Shown one piece after another: positions 52,814 to 61,832 of a stretch of DNA of 64,000 bases. Position 1 is the stretch's first letter; every line of letters begins with the position of its first letter. The DNA is from Chitinophaga sp. CF118 (lineage in GTDB: Bacteria > Bacteroidota > Bacteroidia > Chitinophagales > Chitinophagaceae). The notes under the pieces were generated by a model. That model worked only from the letters and a program-made list of their open reading frames with translations. It did not search any database and was not told where the DNA came from. Position numbers and translations under genes: made by a program. The stretch spans positions 124,001 through 188,000 of the forward strand of contig NZ_FOMK01000007.1 of NCBI RefSeq assembly GCF_900112615.1, in the 5' to 3' direction.

Positions 52814-54433
52814 TTATCTGGAGATGTACGTCTTTCTAAGCTCTAACGAGTTAAGTCCATTATTACCTAACCCATGTACATTAGGTTGGATCAGATGGAT
52901 GACCTCGTCGTAAAACAGCGGTACTACCGGAGCATCGGCCACTATGATACGATCCATTTGCTGGTAGAGCTGGTAACGGATAGAGTCATTATTCTCCTGT
53001 AGAGACTGTTCGTAGAGTTCGTCAAAAGCCGGATTAACGTAACGGGTATAATTGGGTGGAGCTGGGTTTTTACTGTAAAACACGGCCAGATAGTTTTCAG
53101 CATCTGCATAATCTCCCATCCAGCTGCCCCGGAAGCAAAGAGCTTCCGATTTAGCGGTTTGCTCCATTAATAATGCCTTTTGCATAACTTCTACCTGAAT
53201 TTTGATGCCTACCTGTTGCAACTGGTTGGCCACATAATTGGCAAAGTCTTCGTAAATGGGGATGGATAAAAGCTTTATTACGGGTAGCCCTTTGCCTTCC
53301 GGATATCCCGCCTCTTTCAGAAGTTGGGCTGACAAAGCCGGATTATAAGTATAGCCTTTTACTTTAGCTGTGTCAAAAGAAGGTAATCCGGCGGGAACAA
53401 ACCCTGCATTGGCAGGTGTGCCAATTCCATTCCGGAGGTAAGTGATCATCTTTACCCGGTCAATTCCATAATTAATGGCCAACCGGATCTTTTTGAGGCG
53501 TGTGGGTGAAGCTTTCACTACTAATTTGCTGCTGTCCAACAGGAATCCGAAGTATTCCACATTCAGGTAAGGCCCCTTGTCAAGCACCATTTTACCTACC
53601 CATTCTTTTTTCAGCAAACCTTTTTTTGTAAGCACTTCATCTTTAAAGGAAGCATCAATATCGTTCATGAAATCCAATAGTCCCTGCCGGAACAGCAGGA
53701 ATTCGGTGGCTTTGTTATCCAGGAAACTAACTTTTACTGCATCCAGGTAAGGCAGACGGTTGCCTGCACTGTCTTTTTCGAAGTAGCGGGGATATTTGTG
53801 CAGGATCAAAGCTTGTCCCTCTTCCCATTCGTGGAACTGAAAAGGCCCTGTACCGCAAGGGTGTTTACGGAAATCCTTCCCATACTTTTCTACCACCTCA
53901 TGCGGAATAATGGAACAATATTGCATACTGAGGATACCGAGTACCGGATGGAAAGGTTGTAATAATGTGAGGCGGAAAGTAGAATCATCAATTGTGGTAA
54001 ATCCTTTCTCCGGATCTACTTTACCATTAAAAATCCAGGAACCTGGTGAGGCAGTCGTTGGGTCCATTATACGGCGGAGGCTGTATGTTACATCATTCGC
54101 CGTCATAAGGCGCCCCTTCCCTCCTATAAACGATTCATTATCATGAAAATAAACGTCTGTTCTTAAATGAAATATAAAGGTTTTATGATCTGCCGCCACC
54201 TCCCAGCTTTTAGCAAGGCATGGACGTATATTTAATTGATTGTCAGGTTCTACAAGTGTGTTATATACTTGTTTTACTGCCCATATTACTGACTGGTTCT
54301 TGGCAAAAGCCGGGTCCAGGGTAGCAATACCTTCTGTCACATTATACCTGAATACCTGTTTATCAATCTGTTGCCTGTTTTTGCAGGCAACTAAAGTACA
54401 GACAGATAGGATAATAAAGAGTCTTAATTGCAT
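52814..54433 (-). CDS. ABC transporter solute-binding lipoprotein (peptide/nickel type, SBP_bac_5)
   Basis: 539 residues. A lipoprotein signal ends in the lipobox VACK, so it is tethered. The SBP_bac_5 fold is recognisable from VKQVYNTLVEPDNQLNIRPC, LRRIMDPTTASPGSWIFNGK, HPCGTGPFQFHEWEEGQALI and YGIDRVKMITYL. The family binds oligopeptides or similar solutes for an ABC importer. No permease or ATPase genes are adjacent, so it must work with a transporter encoded elsewhere or act alone. It is preceded on the other strand by an M1 peptidase that might supply peptides; that link is inference. Confidence 0.88.
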   Translation of the reverse strand: MQLRLFIILSVCTLVACKNRQQIDKQVFRYNVTEGIATLDPAFAKNQSVIWAVKQVYNTLVEPDNQLNIRPCLAKSWEVAADHKTFIFHLRTDVYFHDNESFIGGKGRLMTANDVTYSLRRIMDPTTASPGSWIFNGKVDPEKGFTTIDDSTFRLTLLQPFHPVLGILSMQYCSIIPHEVVEKYGKDFRKHPCGTGPFQFHEWEEGQALILHKYPRYFEKDSAGNRLPYLDAVKVSFLDNKATEFLLFRQGLLDFMNDIDASFKDEVLTKKGLLKKEWVGKMVLDKGPYLNVEYFGFLLDSSKLVVKASPTRLKKIRLAINYGIDRVKMITYLRNGIGTPANAGFVPAGLPSFDTAKVKGYTYNPALSAQLLKEAGYPEGKGLPVIKLLSIPIYEDFANYVANQLQQVGIKIQVEVMQKALLMEQTAKSEALCFRGSWMGDYADAENYLAVFYSKNPAPPNYTRYVNPAFDELYEQSLQENNDSIRYQLYQQMDRIIVADAPVVPLFYDEVIHLIQPNVHGLGNNGLNSLELRKTYISR

Positions 54434-54567
54434 ATTTTGTTTAAATTCAAGTAAAATGTGAGGTGCTTCTTAAATTTAAGATTTATCATTATGTTTCCTA
54501 TTTATAATTAGCCCTTTAGCATTCAAATGAAAATTAATATCTTTCCGTTATTAAATACCATTTTTTT

Positions 54568-56199
54568 ATGCGTGGCATACCTATGCTTTTTGTGGTTTTG
54601 ATGATGGGACTTACCGCCAGTGCCCAGCTAACTTTTACCCGGGCTGATACCCTAAGGGGTAGTATTACTCCTGCCCGTGCCTGGTGGGATGTGCAAAATT
54701 ACGATCTCCATATCAATGTATTTGCAGGAGACAGCACCATTACCGGCTTCAATATAATCACTTATGCAATATTAAAAACTGATAGTATCATGCAGATAGA
54801 TCTCCAGGTACCAATGGAGATTGACAGCATTACTCAGGACGGACTGAAGCTGGCTTATGAAAGGGAAGGTAATGCCATTTTTGTCCGCACAATGAATAAA
54901 CAATCTGTAGGTTCTACCAAGAAAATCGGGATTTATTACCGGGGAAAGCCTAAAACAGCAGTAAATCCACCCTGGGATGGGGGCTTTATGTGGAGAAAGG
55001 ATGAGCAGGGCCGCCCCTGGATCGCAACTGCCTGTCAGGGATTAGGAGCCAGCTCCTGGTGGCCCTGTAAAGACCATCAGAGTGATGAGCCAAATGATAT
55101 GACCATCAGCATTACCATTCCTCCTTTGATGGTTGCAGTATCAAATGGCCGGTTGAAAAAGAAGTTCGATAACCTGGATGCTACCACCACTTTTGTATGG
55201 TATGTGAGCAACCCTATTAATAATTATGATGTGGCGCTGAACGTGGGCAGCTATGTGGAAATCAAAGATACTTACCAGGGAGAAGCCGGAAACCTGGACC
55301 TGTCTTACTGGGTAATGGACTATAATAAAGATACCGCAACAACACATTTTGCGGTGGTAAAAACTATGCTGCACTGCTTTGAATACTGGTTTGGCAAATA
55401 TCCTTTTTATCAGGACAGCTATAAACTGGTAGAATCCCCTCATCTGGGCATGGAACACCAGAGCGCTGTGGCCTATGGCAATAAGTTCAAGATGGGCTAT
55501 TCCGGAAAAGATCTTTCCGGTACAGGATGGGGACTGAAATGGGATTTCATTATTGTCCATGAAAGCGGTCACGAGTGGTTCGGGAATAACATTACCAGTA
55601 AGGACATTGCTGATATGTGGATCCATGAAAGTTTCACCAACTACTCAGAAACCCTTTTTACAGAATGCGAGTACGGACCTAAAGCTGCTTTTGAATATAT
55701 AACCGGGATCCGTAAAAATATCAAGAATGACTTTCCGATTGTAGGGGCATATGATGTGAATAATGAAGGTAGTGGAGATATGTACTACAAAGGAGCAAAT
55801 ATGATCCATACTATCCGGCAGATCGTTAATGACGATGGCATGTTCCGTGATATTCTGAGGGGAATGAATGAAAGATTCTATCACCAGACGGTTACCGGGA
55901 TGGATATCGTAAACTATTTTAATGAGAGGACAGGGATGAATTTCAATAAGGTATTTGAGCAATACCTGCTGCATACTACCATCCCAACACTGGAATATCA
56001 CTTTAACGGTACCCAGTTGCAGTTTCGCTGGGTGACTGATGTTGTTGATTTTAATATGCCTGTAAAGGTTACCTTAAATGATAATGGCTACCAGTTTATT
56101 TATCCGGGAAAGAAGTGGCAATCAACGACTTTTACTATGTCTGATAAAAAGGAGTTTAAAGTAGATCCTAACTTCTTTATCTATACGAAAGAGCGATAA
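54568..56199 (+). CDS. Secreted M1-family metallopeptidase
   Basis: 543 residues with a signal peptide ending near TASAQ. The catalytic motif HESGHEWFG (near residue 331) and the third ligand Glu in WIHESFTNYSETLF are intact. The substrate-binding GMEHQ motif (HLGMEHQSAVAYGN) is a variant of GAMEN. It lacks the LolA-like extension present on the peptidase at 12101. It should act as an aminopeptidase in the periplasm or outside the cell. It converges with the F420-reductase-like gene, 11 bases between stops. Confidence 0.92.
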   Translation: MRGIPMLFVVLMMGLTASAQLTFTRADTLRGSITPARAWWDVQNYDLHINVFAGDSTITGFNIITYAILKTDSIMQIDLQVPMEIDSITQDGLKLAYEREGNAIFVRTMNKQSVGSTKKIGIYYRGKPKTAVNPPWDGGFMWRKDEQGRPWIATACQGLGASSWWPCKDHQSDEPNDMTISITIPPLMVAVSNGRLKKKFDNLDATTTFVWYVSNPINNYDVALNVGSYVEIKDTYQGEAGNLDLSYWVMDYNKDTATTHFAVVKTMLHCFEYWFGKYPFYQDSYKLVESPHLGMEHQSAVAYGNKFKMGYSGKDLSGTGWGLKWDFIIVHESGHEWFGNNITSKDIADMWIHESFTNYSETLFTECEYGPKAAFEYITGIRKNIKNDFPIVGAYDVNNEGSGDMYYKGANMIHTIRQIVNDDGMFRDILRGMNERFYHQTVTGMDIVNYFNERTGMNFNKVFEQYLLHTTIPTLEYHFNGTQLQFRWVTDVVDFNMPVKVTLNDNGYQFIYPGKKWQSTTFTMSDKKEFKVDPNFFIYTKER

Positions 56200-56210
56200 T
56201 TCATTTCATA

Positions 56211-56870
56211 TTATTTTACCATTAGCTTAAACGCATGCGTCCAGGTGCCTGTGCGGAAACCGTATGCATACCACAGGATGCTCAGCGGCTCAATATTCCG
56301 GCTCATTTCGATACTTCCCATATCGACCACATCATGCCAGCCCATTTCGGCCAGCAGGTTGATGACGGTAGCCTTAGCTGCGCGTTTATTACCGCAGATA
56401 AACATCGTAGGTGCATTCTGTTCCTCCATAGGACGGAACATCGATTCATGACCAATACAACTTAATGCTTTCACTACATATGCATCCGGAGGCAACCATG
56501 CCTGTAGCTGCTCGCCGGCAGAATTATTATGCCCAATGGAAAAGGATAATCGTCCCTGCTGATCCGGACCCTTACCATCCAGGGGATTTGTTACATCCAC
56601 AATTACTTTATTCTTGAAATTCCACAACCCGGCAGATTCAATGGCTTTCTGGGTACCGGCCCAGCTTGTGCAGATCACTAAGAGCTCTCCCTGAGCCGCA
56701 GCATCGCGAAACGGAACAGTGGTTACCTGTGGTCCCAGTTTTTTTGCCCATAGCTGTAATGATTCTTTAGATGGATTGCGGGTCCCCAAAACAACTTCAT
56801 GACCTGCCATTACTAATCCTTCACCTAACGTAAGTCCTACCGGGCCACTGCCGAGTATGCCAATTTTCAT
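56211..56870 (-). CDS. NADP-dependent oxidoreductase of the F420:NADP reductase-like family
   Basis: 219 residues. The Rossmann motif GILGSGPVGLTLGEGL (GxGxxG) at residues 3-18 and the NADP-specific LGTRNPSKESL are present, as is the family's VVKALSCIGHESMFRP segment. It belongs to the NADPH-dependent F420 reductase-type proteins (coenzyme F420-dependent NADP oxidoreductase fold) that in non-F420 organisms reduce other substrates. A Bacteroidota is unlikely to make F420, so its substrate is unknown. Cytoplasmic. Confidence 0.85.
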   Translation of the reverse strand: MKIGILGSGPVGLTLGEGLVMAGHEVVLGTRNPSKESLQLWAKKLGPQVTTVPFRDAAAQGELLVICTSWAGTQKAIESAGLWNFKNKVIVDVTNPLDGKGPDQQGRLSFSIGHNNSAGEQLQAWLPPDAYVVKALSCIGHESMFRPMEEQNAPTMFICGNKRAAKATVINLLAEMGWHDVVDMGSIEMSRNIEPLSILWYAYGFRTGTWTHAFKLMVK

Positions 56871-56915
56871 GTGTCAGGAATTTGAGTGAACAGAAAGGAG
56901 GTCTAATATAACTAA

Positions 56916-56960
56916 AAAAGCTGAATATATACCGTGAATTACGTTATACATTCAGCTTTT
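56916..56960 (-). terminator. Terminator of mqnA
   Basis: AAAAGCTGAATATATAC near 56917 pairs with GTTATACATTCAGCTTTT (56943-56960) with mismatches in the middle of the stem. On the minus strand it follows the mqnA stop at 56975 by 14 bases and ends in a T-run. Confidence 0.7.
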
Positions 56961-56974
56961 ACTGTATGTTCGCC

Positions 56975-57712
56975 CTATCTTAAAAAGCTCAGAAACTTCT
57001 GCATCCCCTGTCTTTTGGCGGGGGTGAGCGGAAAACTGATATTTTGTGTGTAGTAGGTAGTCAGGTCGTATATGGGGTAAGGATTTTCTGCCACTACTGC
57101 CGGTATATTATTGATACCGATTGCATTAGCATTACTGAACTGCTGAATGAATTCAACATCCAATGCTTTATTGCTGATCCAGGCTGCAAATACAAACGGA
57201 AGGCTGGTAAAGCGCATCCAGTGTTCTGCAAGATCATAAATGTAAGGAGAATGACGACGTTGTTCCAGTGCACGGTCGCCAATCACAAGACCGGCATCTG
57301 TACCTTTGATCTTATCCTGAAAAGCGCCTGAAGTTTCTACCAGTTCAACTGAAAGTTTCCAATAGTCCCGAACCAGTACTTTCAGCAAAGCAATAGAAGA
57401 ACGGCTCTGATAATCAAGATAAATGCGTTTAATCTCCTGCATTGGCACTTCACTAAAAAGACAAACTGATGCTACTGGTCCCTCTGCTCCTATGCAATAA
57501 TCAGAAATAATATGATACTCTTTTAATTTCGGAATGATCGCTACCGGAACAAGCGCTACATCTACCTCTCCGTCAATCAGTTGCTGCGCTATCTTTGCCG
57601 GGTAATCCATACTTAATTCGAGCATATTCATCACCGGGTGATCTCTGAATCCGTATAATAATGGCTTGGTATTCAAATAACTTACTGCCGCTACTTTTAC
57701 TTTCCGTTCCAA
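56975..57712 (-). CDS. mqnA: Chorismate dehydratase MqnA of menaquinone biosynthesis
   Basis: 245 residues. It converts chorismate to 3-enolpyruvoyl-benzoate, the first step of the futalosine route to menaquinone. Recognised from the N-terminal VAAVSYLNTKPLLYGF, the region GEVDVALVPVAIIPKL, VASVCLFSEVPMQEIKRIYL and SRSSIALLKVLVRDYW. It is related to periplasmic binding proteins in fold but has no signal peptide. No other mqn gene lies in the window. Menaquinone is the expected respiratory quinone for a Bacteroidota. Confidence 0.93.
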   Translation of the reverse strand: MERKVKVAAVSYLNTKPLLYGFRDHPVMNMLELSMDYPAKIAQQLIDGEVDVALVPVAIIPKLKEYHIISDYCIGAEGPVASVCLFSEVPMQEIKRIYLDYQSRSSIALLKVLVRDYWKLSVELVETSGAFQDKIKGTDAGLVIGDRALEQRRHSPYIYDLAEHWMRFTSLPFVFAAWISNKALDVEFIQQFSNANAIGINNIPAVVAENPYPIYDLTTYYTQNISFPLTPAKRQGMQKFLSFLR

Positions 57713-57867
57713 TTTCAGTAATTTTGCCGGCTAAAATAGGCAAATTTTAGTTTCCAGTGATTAGTTATCCGCTTTCAAAAGAATCTCCTGATGAAATATT
57801 GAACCAGATGAGGTAATCTTGCAAGCTGGAAACCAATTAGTTTGGAGCTAACTTATAAACTAACATT

Positions 57868-59205
57868 ATGCAATTACAATCTTTAACTGCTATTTCTCCG
57901 CTGGATGGGCGTTACCGTAAACAATTGGAAGAACTGGCCCCGTATTTTTCAGAATTTGCACTAATCCGTTATCGTGTGCAGGTGGAAATTGAATACTTTA
58001 TTGCCCTTTCAGAGCAAAAGCTGTTTTCAATTTCTAAACCACAGATAACAGCTCTTCGCAAAATATACCAGGAGTTCACCATTGAGAATGCCCAACTGAT
58101 CAAAGAAACAGAAAAGGTGACCAATCATGATGTTAAAGCTGTTGAATACTTTGTAAAGAACGAACTGAAAGGCCTGGGACTGGAAGACAAACTGGAATGG
58201 GTACACTTCGGCCTTACTTCACAGGATATCAATAATACCGCTACGCCGCTGTACTGGAAAGAAGCAGTAGAAAATATCTATATGCCTGCTATTTCCAACC
58301 TTGTACTTGCTCTTAAAAAGATGGGCAAATCCTGGATGAAGATCCCCATGCTGGCACGTACACATGGACAACCGGCCTCCCCGACCATACTGGGTAAAGA
58401 GATCCTGGTGTTTGTGGAAAGACTGGAAGGACAGATCAGCCTTTTCGGCAATATCCCTTTTGCTGCCAAATTCGGCGGTGCTACCGGTAATTTCAATGCG
58501 CACTATGTTTCATTCCCAAAAACCAACTGGGAAAAGTTCGGTGATAAGTTCGTTAACAATACTCTCGGACTGCAAAGAATGAAATTTACTACCCAGATAG
58601 AGCATTACGATAATCTGGCAGCACAGTTTGATACATTGAAACGCATCAATACAATTCTTCTGGATTTCTGCCGTGATATCTGGCAGTATATCTCTATGGA
58701 TTACTTCAAGCAAAAAATCAAGGCGAACGAAGTAGGTTCCTCAGCAATGCCACATAAGGTGAACCCAATTGATTTTGAAAATGCAGAAGGTAACCTGGGA
58801 CTGGCCAACGCTCTGTTTGAGCACCTGAGCGCCAAATTGCCTGTTTCCCGCCTGCAGCGTGACCTTACGGATTCTACTGTGCTGAGGAATGTGGGTGTAC
58901 CCTTTGGGCATACTATCCTGGCATTGAAATCCGTACAGAAAGGAATGGATAAACTGATTCTGAATGAGGCGAAACTGCATGAAGACCTGGAGAATAACTG
59001 GGCTGTAGTTGCAGAAGCGATCCAGACCGTATTACGCAGGGAGAATTATCCGCAGCCTTACGAAGCGCTGAAAGCACTGACCCGCGGAGGAGAACAGATT
59101 ACACAGAAAACAATGCATAAGTTTATAGATGGATTGAAGATAAGTGCAACGCTGAAGAAAGAGTTGAAAACAATTACTCCACATAACTACACCGGGATCT
59201 GGTAG
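57868..59205 (+). CDS. purB: Adenylosuccinate lyase
   Basis: 445 residues, normal for PurB, which cleaves adenylosuccinate to AMP and SAICAR to AICAR in purine synthesis. The fumarase/aspartase superfamily signature SSAMPHKVNPIDFENAEGN lies near residue 291. The N-terminus SLTAISPLDGRYRKQLEEL, TSQDINNTATPLYWKEA and ARTHGQPASPTILGKEI complete the family match. It forms a cytoplasmic homotetramer. A terminator follows at 59222, then repeat R2. Confidence 0.97.
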   Translation: MQLQSLTAISPLDGRYRKQLEELAPYFSEFALIRYRVQVEIEYFIALSEQKLFSISKPQITALRKIYQEFTIENAQLIKETEKVTNHDVKAVEYFVKNELKGLGLEDKLEWVHFGLTSQDINNTATPLYWKEAVENIYMPAISNLVLALKKMGKSWMKIPMLARTHGQPASPTILGKEILVFVERLEGQISLFGNIPFAAKFGGATGNFNAHYVSFPKTNWEKFGDKFVNNTLGLQRMKFTTQIEHYDNLAAQFDTLKRINTILLDFCRDIWQYISMDYFKQKIKANEVGSSAMPHKVNPIDFENAEGNLGLANALFEHLSAKLPVSRLQRDLTDSTVLRNVGVPFGHTILALKSVQKGMDKLILNEAKLHEDLENNWAVVAEAIQTVLRRENYPQPYEALKALTRGGEQITQKTMHKFIDGLKISATLKKELKTITPHNYTGIW

Positions 59206-59221
59206 GCTTTATCGCTTTTTT

Positions 59222-59262
59222 AACGCCCATCTGGCTCCTGACGGAGTTAGATGGGCGTTTTT
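59222..59262 (+). terminator. Terminator of purB
   Basis: AACGCCCATCT (59222-59232) pairs with AGATGGGCGTT (59249-59259); an inner CTCC/GGAG extension tightens the stem and TTTTT follows. It begins 17 bases after the purB stop. Confidence 0.9.
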
Positions 59263-59286
59263 GAGATTATTTTTGTTGGGGCATAA

Positions 59287-59427
59287 ATTGCTATTAGTCT
59301 TTAAATACACTACATCTGCCTGTTCAGTTTTTTAATTTGGCTCTGGGATAAGGTTTTAGATTTGATCTTTATTAAACTTCACCTAATCATCACGGTAGAT
59401 AAGGTATATTTAAAGACTAATAGCAAT
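59287..59427 (+). repeat. Hairpin repeat element, copy R2
   Basis: 141 bases in the gap between convergent purB and yraN, downstream of the purB terminator. Outer arms 59287-59310 and 59404-59427 pair over 24 bp with one mismatch; the arm sequence differs from R1 at several positions but each change is matched on the other side. The inner helix is CTGCC with GGTAG (one wobble). The core carries GATCTTTATTAAAC and CTTCACCTAATCATCACGG as in R1. Confidence 0.88.
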
Positions 59428-59473
59428 AGCACTTTTTCAGGAATCTCACTCTGTTCCAGGTATAGGGAAATAT

Positions 59474-59830
59474 TTAAAAAGCATCTTCCATATGTAATAA
59501 TTCATGTGTGCCATCTGACTGAAATGTAATGGAAATTATATCAAAACGGATGGCCTTGGGAGGTTGGGCAATTCGATCAATATATACTTCGGCCGCCGCC
59601 TGTATATGAAATCTCTTCCTGGCATTTACCTTTTGCTCTGGCCAGCCATAAAGATCATTGGATAATGTTTTAACTTCAAAAAACACCAGGCAGCCCGGCT
59701 GACTGGCAATAATATCAATTTCCCGGCGTCTATGCCGCCAGTTGGTATGGAGTACCTGATAATTGGCCTTAAGAAGATATTCCTGTGCCAGGAGTTCTCC
59801 TTTTTTGCCCAGATCGAGATGGGATGCCAT
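59474..59830 (-). CDS. yraN: YraN family (UPF0102) putative endonuclease
   Basis: 118 residues, the family's size. GKKGELLAQEYLLKANYQVL is the conserved N-terminus, and the PD-(D/E)XK catalytic core is seen in RREIDIIASQPGCLVFFEVK. VNARKRFHIQAAAEVYI follows. The family has a nuclease fold, with possible roles in processing of DNA ends or Holliday-like substrates; its activity is not well established. It converges with purB and is divergent from manA. Confidence 0.92.
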   Translation of the reverse strand: MASHLDLGKKGELLAQEYLLKANYQVLHTNWRHRRREIDIIASQPGCLVFFEVKTLSNDLYGWPEQKVNARKRFHIQAAAEVYIDRIAQPPKAIRFDIISITFQSDGTHELLHMEDAF

Positions 59831-59841
59831 TTAAATTTAAC

Positions 59842-59849
59842 TATTTTTG
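59842..59849 (+). promoter_or_regulatory. Possible -7 promoter box of manA
   Basis: TATTTTTG matches TAnnTTTG exactly, 67 bases before the manA ATG at 59916 and just beyond the yraN start. No TTTG at the -33 distance was seen. Confidence 0.4.
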
Positions 59850-59915
59850 AGCTCCCGTGAAGAAGGCTCTGGGTTAACAAAAATTGAAAATACAAACAAT
59901 TATAACGCATTAAGC

Positions 59916-61136
59916 ATGAGTGAGAAGAAATTATTTCGACTGGATGGTAAGGTTCAACATTATGCCTGGGGAGGCTTTCATTACATTCCTGCGTTGCTTG
60001 GAATTCCTGAAAGCACAGAGCCGAGTGCAGAATATTGGATGGGGGCACATCAGAGCGCTCCTTCTGTAATACATACGAATGGCGAAAAAACAACGCTTGA
60101 TCAACTGGTAAAAGCCAATCCTGAAAAAGTGCTGGGTGCTAAAGTATGGGAGCGTTTCGGAGAACTTCCCTACCTCCTGAAAATTCTGGATGTAAAAGAT
60201 ATGCTGTCTATCCAGGTGCACCCTACCAAAGTGGAAGCAGAGAAAGGTTTTGCCAGGGAAAATGCAGCAGGGATACCGCTTAATGCATCTAACCGTAATT
60301 ATAAAGATGATAATCATAAGCCGGAAATCATGGTGGCCCTCAGCGAGTTCTGGCTGCTGCATGGTTTTTTACCGGAAGATAAACTGAAGAAAGTATTACA
60401 GACTGTTCCGGAGTTTTCTTTCCTGGTTCCGGTTTTTGAAAAAGAAGGTTATTACGGCCTGTATAAGGTGGTAATGGAAATGCCTCAGGAAGAAGTGAAC
60501 GTATTGTTACATCCACTGGCAGAAAGAGTCCTGCCCGATTATAAGGCTGGCAAGCTGCATAAATCAGACCCGGCGTTCTGGACAGGAAGGGCTATCGAAA
60601 ACGATCCCAAAGGACTGGACCGTCTTGACAGGGGTATCTTCTCTATTTATTTCTTCAATATCATGCAGGTACAGCCAGGTGATGCCGTATTCCAGGATGC
60701 AGGCATTCCGCACGCTTATCTTGAAGGGCAGAACGTAGAGCTGATGGCTAATTCCGACAACGTTTTACGCGGTGGTCTTACTCCCAAACATATTGATGTG
60801 CCTGAATTGCTGAAGCATACCCGTTTTGAAGCCGTACATCCGAAAATCCTACAAGGTGATAGCGTAAAAGGCGGACTCGAAAGTATTTATAACTCTCCCG
60901 CTCCTGATTTTGTGGTAAGTAAAATTACCCTGAAAGCTGGTCAGCGCTATGAACATACCAGTGAGGCGACAGAAATCATGCTCGTGCTCGAAGGCGATGC
61001 TGTAATTACAGGCGATGATAATCAGCCTGTTGAGCTGCAAAAAGGACAGTCAGTCGTTACTTTCTATAAGGCTGCGTATCATATTCAAAGCCAGGCCGGT
61101 ACAATTATTTATAAGGCCAGTGTACCAGTGAAATAA
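59916..61136 (+). CDS. manA: Class I mannose-6-phosphate isomerase
   Basis: 406 residues from ATG 59916 (MSEKKLFRLDGKVQHYAWGG); the frame is open from 59847 but the extra 23 residues are not family-like. Zinc-site motifs QVHPTKVEAEKGF and DNHKPEIMVALSEFWLLHG (His/Glu ligands), and PGDAVFQDAGIPHAYLEGQ with a third His, are present. It interconverts fructose-6-phosphate and mannose-6-phosphate, feeding mannosylated glycan and nucleotide-sugar synthesis. Followed at 26 bases by a DUF6580 gene that has its own promoter-like sequence. Confidence 0.95.
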   Translation: MSEKKLFRLDGKVQHYAWGGFHYIPALLGIPESTEPSAEYWMGAHQSAPSVIHTNGEKTTLDQLVKANPEKVLGAKVWERFGELPYLLKILDVKDMLSIQVHPTKVEAEKGFARENAAGIPLNASNRNYKDDNHKPEIMVALSEFWLLHGFLPEDKLKKVLQTVPEFSFLVPVFEKEGYYGLYKVVMEMPQEEVNVLLHPLAERVLPDYKAGKLHKSDPAFWTGRAIENDPKGLDRLDRGIFSIYFFNIMQVQPGDAVFQDAGIPHAYLEGQNVELMANSDNVLRGGLTPKHIDVPELLKHTRFEAVHPKILQGDSVKGGLESIYNSPAPDFVVSKITLKAGQRYEHTSEATEIMLVLEGDAVITGDDNQPVELQKGQSVVTFYKAAYHIQSQAGTIIYKASVPVK

Positions 61137-61137
61137 G

Positions 61138-61145
61138 TATCTTTG
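61138..61145 (+). promoter_or_regulatory. Possible -7 promoter box of the DUF6580 gene
   Basis: TATCTTTG matches TAnnTTTG exactly, 17 bases before the ATG at 61163 and immediately after the manA stop. Confidence 0.5.
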
Positions 61146-61162
61146 TTTAAATAATCTACACC

Positions 61163-61747
61163 ATGAAGAAGGATTCGATTCAGGAAAATGTAATCATTGC
61201 CTCATTGATATTCCTGGCAATCATTTGTCGCCTTGCAACCAATCAATTGGAGTTGTGGAACTTTAACGCTTTAGGAGCCAGTGCCCTGTTTGGTGGCATT
61301 GTAATCAGAAATAAACGTCTGGCATATCTGTTACCGTTACTTACACTTTTCCTGACAGATGTATTCTTTCAGTTGTTTACCAGTATCCAGGGATTTTATG
61401 GTTTCCAGATGATATTCGTGTATGGCGCTTTTCTGCTCATTACCTGGATAGGTACTATTATCAGAAAGGTGAATGTACTCAATGTATTGCTGGCTGCCAT
61501 TGGCACCGGTGTATTGTTCTTCCTGATCTCTAACTTTGGGGTATGGATGCTGTCTAACCTGTATCCTCCTACAGCGCAGGGATTGGTAGCCAGTTATGTT
61601 GCTGCTATTCCTTTCTACAGGAACGATCTGTTTGGCAGCTTTGCCCTGAATACAATTTTGGGTAATGTGTTCTTTACAGGTGTTTTGTTTGGCGCATGGG
61701 CATTAATCAAACAAACAACACTTCAGTCAAATAAACAACTGGCTTAG
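61163..61747 (+). CDS. DUF6580 family membrane protein
   Basis: 194 residues with about five transmembrane helices (VIIASLIFLAIICRLA, LAYLLPLLTLFLTDVFFQLF, MIFVYGAFLLITWIG, VLLAAIGTGVLFFLISNFGV, and one near the C-terminus). NFNALGASALFGG and FRYLTDVFF-like segments fit the DUF6580 family of putative transport proteins in Bacteroidota. Function is unknown. It lies after manA with a promoter-like box in between, and shares a bidirectional terminator with the M1 peptidase gene that follows. Confidence 0.82.
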   Translation: MKKDSIQENVIIASLIFLAIICRLATNQLELWNFNALGASALFGGIVIRNKRLAYLLPLLTLFLTDVFFQLFTSIQGFYGFQMIFVYGAFLLITWIGTIIRKVNVLNVLLAAIGTGVLFFLISNFGVWMLSNLYPPTAQGLVASYVAAIPFYRNDLFGSFALNTILGNVFFTGVLFGAWALIKQTTLQSNKQLA

Positions 61748-61768
61748 ATAAATCATTGATAAATAATT

Positions 61769-61811
61769 AAAAAACGGGTGCTTGAAGTAATACTTTAAGC
61801 ACCCGTTTTTT
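61769..61811. terminator. Bidirectional terminator between DUF6580 and M1 peptidase genes
   Basis: 21-bp arms (61769-61789 and 61791-61811) with AAAAAACGGGTGCTT on the left and its complement on the right, one mismatch near the apex; T-runs lie on both strands. It sits between stops at 61747 and 61833. Confidence 0.92.
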
Positions 61812-61832
61812 TGATCCCAGTTTTGTTGACAT

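Noticed and set aside
32945..59427. Hairpin repeats as integron attC sites
   Set aside because: attC sites also keep structure over sequence, but they flank cassette genes in one orientation and lack a conserved internal core. Here the core sequence is shared, the genes are ordinary convergent chromosomal genes, and no integrase is present.
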